From Neobacillus notoginsengisoli (GTDB lineage: Bacteria > Bacillota > Bacilli > Bacillales > Cytobacillaceae), in contig NZ_QWEG01000001.1 of assembly GCF_003515685.1 (NCBI RefSeq), positions 480,788 to 544,787 of the forward strand: 64,000 nucleotides of DNA, in the 5' to 3' direction. The position numbers and the translations under genes were made by a program. Of the stretch, positions 52,651 to 59,771 are shown in pieces; position 1 is the first letter of the stretch, and every line of letters starts with the position of its first letter. Below the pieces are notes generated by a model, which saw nothing but the letters and a program-made list of their open reading frames with translations, did no database searches and had not been told where the DNA came from.

Positions 52651-52899
52651 TTAACCTAGCAGATCCACAGAAAAGCTTTCGATATCTTTGTAGCGAATAA
52701 CGGTAAGTTGTTCGGAAATAAAGGGAGTCATCATTTCTGGTTCAATTATTTTTACACAGCAGTCCTTCGTAACCTTCTCTAACTCTCCCATTATGATATC
52801 CCCGGATTTTGTTTTGATTGTTACCTCAAATCCTTTATATTTCTTAAGAATCTTACATAAACAATCATGTTTACAGTCGGAATGGCGTACGCCCATCAT
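52651..52899 (-). CDS. Small Cys-rich protein with an Sm-like strand pattern
   Basis: 82 residues. An N-terminal HSDCKHDCLC group (Cys at about 9, 13, 15) is followed by a beta-rich segment, FEVTIKTKSGDIIMGELEKV, CCVKIIEPE and TVIRYKDIESFSVDLLG, whose pattern resembles small Sm/LSm-like barrels. Small proteins with such a Cys-rich start are frequent among Bacillus spore coat and exosporium components; with the neighbouring glycan genes this suggests a spore-surface role, by inference only. AAGGAG precedes the ATG. Upstream on the minus strand AATATAGTA resembles a SigK -10 (CATANNNTA) but no -35 was assigned. Confidence 0.72.
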   Translation of the reverse strand: MMGVRHSDCKHDCLCKILKKYKGFEVTIKTKSGDIIMGELEKVTKDCCVKIIEPEMMTPFISEQLTVIRYKDIESFSVDLLG

Positions 52900-53118
52900 T
52901 TCTACTCCTTCCCTATCGCATCTCCATTTACTATATTCATAAAAAAGGAAGACGATAGGGCAAACAGCCTTATGAAATATACTTTTTGCGGGAGAAACAA
53001 TTTACATATTTGTAACTACAATAATTTTTACTGTGCGATTCCCCCTTCTCCTGTATAGTTAAGAGTAAGTCTACTAAGAGGGCTAAAACAGGAATGGCGA
53101 GATGGAAGGGGACGTTCA

Positions 53119-53970
53119 ATGAGACGGATTATTATATCAACAGAAAGTGGTGCGGATTTACCACAGGATTTGGCTGACAAGTATGCCATTCAAGTGGTCC
53201 CGATGCACGTGATTATGGACGGGAAAGATTATTTCGATGGTTCATTGCCTGTAGAGCATATTTATGACTATTATGAGCGTACGAAAAAAATCCCTTCTAC
53301 TGCGGCTACGAATGTCCATGAGTATCAGGAACTTTTTGCAAAAATACAAGCGGATTTTCCGGAATGCGTCATTGTCCATATTGGCTATACGTCAAAGGCC
53401 TCCGCATCCTTCCATAGCGCGGTCATTGCTTCAGAGGAGTTTGAGAATTTGGTTCTTATTGATGCATTGAACGTAACGGGTGGGTTGGCAGCTATTGTGC
53501 TGTATGCTGCTGCCTTGCTGGAGAAGGAACCTTCGATTGAACTCGAACGCTTCATCGCAAAAATTGAGGAAGCGGTTCCAAAGTCCAGATTGGCTTTCAT
53601 TCCCGGCAGCCTGGACTTTTTAAGAGCAGGTGGGCGGGTAAGCAATATTGCTTATCTTGGCGGGGCTTTGCTGAAAATAAAGCCAGTGATTGAATTGATT
53701 GACGGAAAACTTGTTTCGACTAAAAAATATCGCGGGAAGATGAGTGCCGTCGCTGAAAAACTCATCCACGAATATTTGAGTGAATATAACATCAACCGAG
53801 ACCAGCTGTATTTCATTTATTCCCTGGGACTAGATGAGAGTATTAAGCGGCGAATGGATGAACTTGCAAAAGAAGCGGGTTTTGAAAATGTGAGATGGAT
53901 CCAGGCAGGCGCGATGATTTCCACTCACGCTGGGCCTGGCGGGTTTGGGATTGCGGGATTGGAAAGATAA
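53119..53970 (+). CDS. DegV-family fatty-acid-binding protein
   Basis: 283 residues. IISTESGADLPQDLADKYAI at the N-terminus, then PSTAATNVHEYQELF with the ligand-binding Thr/Ser, HIGYTSKASASFHSA, and DFLRAGGRVSNIAYLGGALLKIKP in the second domain. DegV/FakB proteins bind fatty acids and present them to the kinase FakA; the partner is not in this window. It is a single gene with a good Shine-Dalgarno and its own terminator. Confidence 0.93.
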   Translation: MRRIIISTESGADLPQDLADKYAIQVVPMHVIMDGKDYFDGSLPVEHIYDYYERTKKIPSTAATNVHEYQELFAKIQADFPECVIVHIGYTSKASASFHSAVIASEEFENLVLIDALNVTGGLAAIVLYAAALLEKEPSIELERFIAKIEEAVPKSRLAFIPGSLDFLRAGGRVSNIAYLGGALLKIKPVIELIDGKLVSTKKYRGKMSAVAEKLIHEYLSEYNINRDQLYFIYSLGLDESIKRRMDELAKEAGFENVRWIQAGAMISTHAGPGGFGIAGLER

Positions 53971-54003
53971 AGTGAACGTCTTATCGACCTAATAAAAAAT
54001 GGA

Positions 54004-54029
54004 GTGCCATCCCGTGGGCGGGATGGCAC
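54004..54029 (+). terminator. Hairpin after degV
   Basis: GTGCCATCCC and GGGATGGCAC form a perfect 10-bp stem with a 6-base loop, followed by TTATA. A T-run is short, so it is a moderate terminator. Confidence 0.7.
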
Positions 54030-54177
54030 TTATACATTACCGGCTGATTTAGCTAGGTTCAACTATTTCGAATAGGGTGCATATATCAGCAGAAAAAGTT
54101 CATTAACCAGAGAAAGGGTGCATATTGTCACTATTTAGGTACATACCGTCACAAGTTTTTTTAGGGAGCTTCCTCTC

Positions 54178-55695
54178 TTACTTCATCAGCTTTTCTTTTT
54201 TCAAATACTCCCTTGCTACTTCCTCGGGACTCTTTCCTTCTACATTGACCTCATAATTCATTTCTCGCATTTCGTCGTCGCTTATTTTGCCAGCGAGCTT
54301 GTTAAGAGCTTTGACGAGTTCAGGATGGTTTTTAACTGTTTCCGCTCTTAAAAGCGGGGCTCCCTGGTAGGGAGGGAACAGGTTTTTGTCATCGTCAAGC
54401 ACTTTCAGTTGATACTGCTCGAGTTCGCTGTCGGTGGAATAGGCGTCAACGAGATTAATCTCACCGCTTTCAATCGCGCCATACCTCAGCTTCGGCTCCA
54501 TCGTGACCACACTTGGGAATGTGAGGCCATAAATTTTCTGAATACCTTTGTAGCCATCCTCCCGGTCTGAGAATTCGAGGGTGAAGCCTGCTTTTATGGC
54601 AGGGGTGATGGCAGCAAGGTCAGAAATGGAATTGAGATTCTGTTCTTCGGCCAGCTGTGCCGGTACTGCGAGGGCATATGTATTGTTGTAGGCCATAGGC
54701 TTCAGCAGTTCCATATTAAACTGATCTTTCATGCCTTCCTTCGCCTGGTTATACACTTCTTCCGCATTCGTGCTAACCGCAGTTTCCTTCATGAATTCCG
54801 ATATGGCAGTTCCGGTGAATTCAGGATACACATCAATGCTGCCCGTTTTCAGCGCATTGTATAAAAAAGACGTTTTTCCGAGACCAGGCTTCAGTTCGAC
54901 ATGTAAGTCGGTTTCTTCTTCAATTAAAAGCTTATACATATTAATCAAGATTTCGGGCTCTGAACCGAGTTTACCGGCGATGACAATCTCTTGATCGTCC
55001 TGGTTTGTAAGGAAAGGCAACACCGTTATCAAAAGTGCCGTAATAGCAAATGTACCGATTGCGGCCACGGACTTTTTAAAGGAAACCCGTTCGAACCAGC
55101 GGAGCAAGACGTCAAACAGAATGGCCAACAGGGCTGCTGGTATCGCCCCGAGCACAATTAAAGCAGTGTTATTCCGATCGATGCCGAGCAAGATCAGATC
55201 ACCAAGTCCACCTGCTCCAATCAGGGCGGCAAGTGTCGCTGTTCCGACGATTAAGACCATCGCTGTCCGGATTCCCGCCATGATAACCGGCAGGGCGAGG
55301 GGGAACTCTACTTTTGCCAAAAGCCGACGATTGTTCATTCCCATTGCTTGCCCAGCTTCTATTAACGATGGATTCACTTCTGTTATTCCGGTCACAGTAT
55401 TCCTTAAGATTGGCAACAATGCATAGGCGACAAGGGCGATGATCGCAGGCACCTTGCCGATACCGAATAAAGGAATCAACAATCCGAGCAGGGCGAGGGA
55501 AGGGATTGTTTGCAAAACTGCCGTTACTCCGATGACCCCTTCGGCAATCCGTTTCTTCCGGGTCAGGAGGATGCCTAATGGAATGGCAATCAGGACGGCA
55601 AAAAACAATGCGATAAACGAAATTTGGATATGCTCAAGCAATGCGCTTACAAGCTGATCCCGCCGGTCCGCAAATACAGAGTTGAACTGGCCCAT
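54178..55695 (-). CDS. OpuC-type ABC transporter, permease fused to substrate-binding domain
   Basis: 505 residues. Residues 1-about 215 form a permease with five to six helices and the loop EAGQAMGMNNRRLLAKVEFP; after a linking helix (about 215-240) a substrate-binding domain follows, opening with EIVIAGKLGSEPEILINMYK and containing DVYPEFTGTAISEF and AYSTDSELEQYQ, typical of the quaternary-amine uptake group. Fused forms include the glycine-betaine/choline-like and EgtU/BilE systems. The substrate is therefore a compatible solute, a choline derivative or ergothioneine. The start directly abuts the ATPase stop (TAAATG). Confidence 0.9.
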   Translation of the reverse strand: MGQFNSVFADRRDQLVSALLEHIQISFIALFFAVLIAIPLGILLTRKKRIAEGVIGVTAVLQTIPSLALLGLLIPLFGIGKVPAIIALVAYALLPILRNTVTGITEVNPSLIEAGQAMGMNNRRLLAKVEFPLALPVIMAGIRTAMVLIVGTATLAALIGAGGLGDLILLGIDRNNTALIVLGAIPAALLAILFDVLLRWFERVSFKKSVAAIGTFAITALLITVLPFLTNQDDQEIVIAGKLGSEPEILINMYKLLIEEETDLHVELKPGLGKTSFLYNALKTGSIDVYPEFTGTAISEFMKETAVSTNAEEVYNQAKEGMKDQFNMELLKPMAYNNTYALAVPAQLAEEQNLNSISDLAAITPAIKAGFTLEFSDREDGYKGIQKIYGLTFPSVVTMEPKLRYGAIESGEINLVDAYSTDSELEQYQLKVLDDDKNLFPPYQGAPLLRAETVKNHPELVKALNKLAGKISDDEMREMNYEVNVEGKSPEEVAREYLKKEKLMK

Positions 55696-56631
55696 TTATC
55701 TCACCTCCATCTGATCGGAGAGAAGATGGATAACAGACTGCCGATCAAGAATTCCAACAATCCCGCCGTTCTCTTCAACTGCAATGGATTCATGCTCGGT
55801 CAGAAGGGCCAGGATCTCTGGCAGGCCGGTATTTTTAGTGATGGATGGAATGTTCCCTGCAGCTGCCTCGTCCACAGGCTTTATTCCGTCCAAAATGTTA
55901 ATGTGTGTCGGCTTCGTTCCGACAAAGTCACGGACAAACTCCGTCGCTGGACTATGAAGAAGAGCCTCGGGTGATCCAATCTGAACAACTTCGCCATCTT
56001 TCATGACGCAAATTCTTTCGCCCAGCTTTAACGCTTCATTCATATCATGGGTGACAAACACGATTGTCTTCTTAATTTGTTTCTGCAGCTCCACGAGGTC
56101 GTCCTGCAGTTTTTCTCTGCTGATCGGGTCGAGTGCGCTGAAAGGCTCATCCATTAATATGATCGGAGGATTGGCGGCAAGAGCCCGGGCGACTCCGATG
56201 CGTTGCTGCTGCCCGCCTGACAGTTCATTTGGCTTTCGTTTCCGGTAAGTGGACGGGTCAAGGCCGACCATGTCCAAAAGTTCATCAATTCGCTGGCTGA
56301 TTTTCCCGCTTTCCCATTTCTTCATTTCCGGGACGATGGCGATATTTTCTTCAATCGTCATGTGTGGAAACAGCGAAATGTCCTGAAGAACATAGCCTAT
56401 ATTCCAGCGCAATTCGTGGATATTGTACTCGCTGATCTTTTTATTTTGGATTTTTATTGTGCCGCCAGTTAACGGAATCAATCTGTTAATCATTTTCAAC
56501 GTCGTCGTTTTGCCAGAGCCGCTTGGCCCAATCAACACGAAAAACTCACCCTCTTGTATTTGAAAATCAACAGTCTTCACCGCCAGTGTCCCATCAGGAT
56601 ATTCCTTTGACACATTCTCAAATCGAATCAT
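55696..56631 (-). CDS. OpuC-type ABC transporter ATP-binding protein with CBS domain
   Basis: 311 residues. ATPase motifs: Walker A GPSGSGKTT, Q-loop YVLQDISLFPHM, signature LSGGQQQRIGVARA, Walker B IILMDEPFSALD, switch FVTHDMNEA. After about residue 240 a single CBS-like domain follows, with LLTEHESIAVEENGGIVGIL; in OpuA-type systems such domains sense ionic strength. Quaternary-amine importers of the OpuCA type have this layout. It is the first gene of a two-gene operon with the fused permease/binding protein. Confidence 0.93.
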   Translation of the reverse strand: MIRFENVSKEYPDGTLAVKTVDFQIQEGEFFVLIGPSGSGKTTTLKMINRLIPLTGGTIKIQNKKISEYNIHELRWNIGYVLQDISLFPHMTIEENIAIVPEMKKWESGKISQRIDELLDMVGLDPSTYRKRKPNELSGGQQQRIGVARALAANPPIILMDEPFSALDPISREKLQDDLVELQKQIKKTIVFVTHDMNEALKLGERICVMKDGEVVQIGSPEALLHSPATEFVRDFVGTKPTHINILDGIKPVDEAAAGNIPSITKNTGLPEILALLTEHESIAVEENGGIVGILDRQSVIHLLSDQMEVR

Positions 56632-56806
56632 GACCTTCCCACCTTTTATGGATCAAAATTGAATGTCCAATTGTCATTCTTGCTTTATGGGGTCTATTGT
56701 ATCGTAAGCGGGAGAAAGATGCCCGTCAGATGTCCACTAGATATCTATTTGGGTTGAACTATATCATGATGCATATGAATAAATTGAAACAAGAACTATA
56801 TCGTAC

Positions 56807-57121
56807 ATTGTCGTTGATTTGCGCTTCACTAAGGAAGGCTTCTGAGAATAATCATCGCAGGGACACAAAGAAAGCTCCCAGGAATTTGCATCGCAGAGAC
56901 AGGCGATCCGTGCCTGTCTCGAGGCGGTTTTTGCCTGTCACGAGGCACTTCGCTTTCCGCGGGGCGTCAGTGGAGCCTCCTCGGCGCTTTGGCGCCTGTG
57001 GGGTCTCCACCTTGCCGCCGCATCCCGCAGGACATTGATTGGCATCCCTGAATCTGCCCACGCACGAAGGAAATGTGTAGCATTTTCGAGGAGTCTTCGT
57101 GCCTTCCGCTTCAATCAACAA
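56807..57121 (-). repeat. Dispersed GC-rich repeat, copy 2, with an internal insertion
   Basis: The inverse-orientation match to copy 1 at 19706: ends TTGTCGTTGATTTGCGC (56808-56824) and GCCTTCCGCTTCAATCAACA (57101-57120), core CACTTCGCTTTCCGCGGGGC. Between GCGC at 56824 and the GTGCCT-complement at about 56943 it has about 118 extra bases not in copy 1; these hold repeated GCCTGTC and GAGGC words. The rest follows copy 1 closely. ORFs through it are not supported. Confidence 0.85.
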
Positions 57122-57168
57122 CGATCTATTTCTTAATTCAGCCTATATAGAAATGAAGCGTTCTAGGT

Positions 57169-57176
57169 GGGGGGGG
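57169..57176 (+). promoter_or_regulatory. Run of eight Gs as the Shine-Dalgarno of the alpha-galactosidase gene
   Basis: AGGTGGGGGGGG is followed by TCAC and the ATG. The G-run is the only ribosome-binding sequence available, so a change in its length would alter spacing and strength. Confidence 0.6.
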
Positions 57177-57180
57177 TCAC

Positions 57181-59391
57181 ATGGCGATCAAAATCGATGT
57201 TGAAAAGCATTTGTTTCATTTGCAAGGAAAGAAGACAAGTTATGTGATGCAGGTGGTCCGAGATGGATATTTAGCGCATTTATATTGGGGCAAAAGAGTT
57301 CACAATTACCGCGGGAGCAATAAACTAATTTTCATCTACAGGGGTTTATCTCCAAACCCAGATCCACAAGACCGAGCCTTTTCATTGGATACATTGCCAC
57401 AGGAATATCCGGCATTTGGAACTGGCGATTTTCGGATTCCGGCTTATCAAATCCAATTGGAAAATGGCTCTACCGTGACAGACCTTCGCTATAAGGAATA
57501 CCAAGTTCGCCAGGGAAAGCCTGTATTAAAGGGGCTTCCTTCGACGTATGCAGAAGAACAAAGCGAAGCTGAAACATTGGAAATCGTTCTAGAGGATCAA
57601 GTGATTGGCTTAAATGTAATCTTAACCTACAGCTTATATGAAGAGCGGGATGTGATTACCCGTTCGGTTCGTTTTGAAAACAATGGGAAGCGAAAACTGA
57701 AAATCCTTAGAGCACTTAGTGCAAGTGTCGATTTTCGTGACGATGAATATGAATTGATTACACTGTACGGCGCCCATACGAATGAGAAAAATATCGCAAG
57801 GCGCAAAATTGTTCCTGGCAATCAAGCGGTGGATAGCTGCCGGGGTGCGAGCAGTCCTCAACAGGCGCCTTTTTTGGCATTGGTAAGACAAGGAACAGGC
57901 GAAAATCACGGGGAAGTCTATGCGTTCAATTTAGTGTATAGCGGAAATTTCATAGCACAGGTTCAAGTTGATCAATTTCAAACGGCGAGAGTTTCGATAG
58001 GAATCAATCCTTTTGATTTTAGTTGGCTATTAGAGCCGGCGGAAATCTTCCAAACCCCCGAGGTCGTCATGGTTTACACGGACTGCGGGCTGGGGGAGAT
58101 GTCGAGGATGTATCATGAATTATACCGTCAGCGATTATGCAGGGGAATTTATCGTGATCTCCTGCGGCCGATTCTCATGAATAATTGGGAAGCGACTTAT
58201 TTTCAATTTACAGCTGAAAAGCTTGAGCAAATCGCGATTGAGGCAAAAAAACTAGGGGTCGAGTTGTTTGTCCTTGATGATGGCTGGTTTGGAAAAAGGG
58301 ACAATGACCAGAGTTCATTAGGAGATTGGATAGTCGACCGGCGCAAACTTCCAAAAGGACTAACCGATTTTGCCAACCGGGTCCGTAATCTTGGCATGGA
58401 ATTTGGTTTGTGGTTTGAGCCGGAAATGGTCTCGCCTGATAGCCAGTTATATCGAAAACATCCTGATTGGTGCATTCACGTCCTTGGTCGGCCGCGAACT
58501 TTGAGCCGAAATCAGCTTATCCTGGACTTATCAAGGAAGGAAGTCCGGGAGTATATTATTGATGCAGTATCGGCAATCCTTTCAACCGTTCCAATCACTT
58601 ATGTCAAATGGGATATGAATCGCCATATGACTGAGGTCGGCTCCGCTGCCCTTCCACCCGAACGCCAGCGTGAAACGGCCCACAGATATATTCTCGGTTT
58701 ATATGAAGTAATGGAAGAACTGATAACAAGATTTCCAGACGTTCTTTTCGAAAGCTGTTCAAGCGGTGGCGGGCGTTTTGACGCTGGGATGCTCTATTAC
58801 ATGCCGCAAACTTGGACCAGTGACAATACTGATGCCATTAGTCGCCTGAAAATTCAATACGGTACGAGTCTTGTGTTCCCGCCAATTACAATGGGTGCGC
58901 ATGTATCCTCTGTTCCGAATCACCAAGTCGGCAGAACCACCCCATTGGAGACAAGAGGCTATGTAGCCATGGGAGGAAATCTCGGCTATGAGCTAGATGT
59001 AACGAAATTAACTGAGCAAGAGAGAAAAACTGTCAAAGAACAGATTTCTTTGTATAAAGAAATCCGGCCACTCATTCAATTTGGCCGTTTCCACAGACTG
59101 CTTAGTCCATTTGAAGGAAATGAGGCGGCCTGGAACTTCGTTTCTGAGGATCAGACTGAAGCTGCCGTTAGCTATTTCAAAATTTTATCAGAGCCCGCAC
59201 CCGCGATTCGAATAGTAAAATTACAGGGCTTGCACCCTGACTACGTCTATAAAAACATTGAAACGGGTGAGATTTTCGGAGGAGATGAATTAATGAATGC
59301 CGGGATTACATTGCCAAGAATAAAGCGGGATTTTATCAGCATGTTTTGGAGATTCAAGGCAATTGGCTGTCACACAACGGGCCATGTGTGA
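57181..59391 (+). CDS. GH36 alpha-galactosidase
   Basis: 736 residues, no signal peptide. The N-terminal beta-sandwich is followed by the catalytic barrel with LFVLDDGWFGKRDND, the nucleophile Asp478 in VKWDMNRHM, SCSSGGGRFD and the acid/base Asp548 in TSDNTDA. These positions match the Geobacillus AgaA/AgaB enzymes. It hydrolyses melibiose, raffinose and other alpha-galactosides in the cytoplasm. The last codons (CHTTGHV) run into the 52-bp repeat described next, so the native C-terminus may have been replaced. No sugar transporter adjoins it. Confidence 0.94.
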   Translation: MAIKIDVEKHLFHLQGKKTSYVMQVVRDGYLAHLYWGKRVHNYRGSNKLIFIYRGLSPNPDPQDRAFSLDTLPQEYPAFGTGDFRIPAYQIQLENGSTVTDLRYKEYQVRQGKPVLKGLPSTYAEEQSEAETLEIVLEDQVIGLNVILTYSLYEERDVITRSVRFENNGKRKLKILRALSASVDFRDDEYELITLYGAHTNEKNIARRKIVPGNQAVDSCRGASSPQQAPFLALVRQGTGENHGEVYAFNLVYSGNFIAQVQVDQFQTARVSIGINPFDFSWLLEPAEIFQTPEVVMVYTDCGLGEMSRMYHELYRQRLCRGIYRDLLRPILMNNWEATYFQFTAEKLEQIAIEAKKLGVELFVLDDGWFGKRDNDQSSLGDWIVDRRKLPKGLTDFANRVRNLGMEFGLWFEPEMVSPDSQLYRKHPDWCIHVLGRPRTLSRNQLILDLSRKEVREYIIDAVSAILSTVPITYVKWDMNRHMTEVGSAALPPERQRETAHRYILGLYEVMEELITRFPDVLFESCSSGGGRFDAGMLYYMPQTWTSDNTDAISRLKIQYGTSLVFPPITMGAHVSSVPNHQVGRTTPLETRGYVAMGGNLGYELDVTKLTEQERKTVKEQISLYKEIRPLIQFGRFHRLLSPFEGNEAAWNFVSEDQTEAAVSYFKILSEPAPAIRIVKLQGLHPDYVYKNIETGEIFGGDELMNAGITLPRIKRDFISMFWRFKAIGCHTTGHV

Positions 59392-59476
59392 CAGTATGCG
59401 CGCTAAAATCCGGCTAAGTGTCACTCAAGCGTAGTTTGCGTGACAGTTGCGGTGCTAAGATCCGGCTAAGTGTCAC
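59368..59476. repeat. Short array with the same 52-bp period as the 13-kb array
   Basis: TGTCAC occurs at 59368, 59419 and 59471, and GTGACA at 59388 and 59440, with arm spacing of 20-21 and period 51-52 as in the array at 13050. The sequences between differ (GCTAAAATCCGGCTAAG, GCTAAGATCCGGCTAAG). The first arm lies within the last codons of the alpha-galactosidase gene. Confidence 0.75.
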
Positions 59477-59597
59477 TCACCCGTTTGAAAAAGTGGTTAT
59501 CTTCTTATCAGTTAACTACATTGCTTTTGAGACTTCCTTAAGTGAATTTTCGCCGAGGGAGTCTATTTTATATTAATTTATAATTTTTCAAAAATTC

Positions 59598-59627
59598 TTT
59601 ACATACTTCTTTTGCTTCCTTTATGAT
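59598..59627 (+). promoter_or_regulatory. Promoter upstream of the GNAT-fusion gene
   Basis: TTTACA (59598-59603), 18-bp spacer, TATGAT (59622-59627), about 45 bp before a strong Shine-Dalgarno. Confidence 0.65.
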
Positions 59628-59673
59628 AGAAGATGGTTGGAAAAAACCAAATATTTCTAAGGAGGAGAATAAG

Positions 59674-59739
59674 ATGTTGGTTGTTAATGGAGTTTTTGCA
59701 GATAAGGGGTTCGAGGAAAATAGGAAAATTGAAACGTAG
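59674..59739 (+). CDS. Possible 21-codon small ORF with a strong Shine-Dalgarno
   Basis: TAAGGAGGAGAATAAG before an ATG that opens 21 codons (MLVVNGVFADKGFEEN, then a short basic-acidic tail) and a TAG, 32 bases before the GNAT-fusion ATG. The ribosome site is among the best in the window. It may be a short leader peptide or the start of a truncated gene. No homologue is recognised. Confidence 0.4.
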   Translation: MLVVNGVFADKGFEENRKIET

Positions 59740-59771
59740 GTGGGCAAGGGCCCGGAACGGGGGATTACTTA

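Noticed and set aside
54070..54165. Repeated AGGGTGCATAT words and TGTCAC/CGTCAC before the OpuC operon
   Set aside because: The two copies are about 42 bp apart and lack the arm spacing of the 52-bp family, so they were not joined to it; too little is left to call a repeat.
56697..57038. A 113-residue ORF on the plus strand
   Set aside because: It lies within dispersed repeat copy 2, has an Arg/Pro-rich low-complexity translation and no protein-like features.
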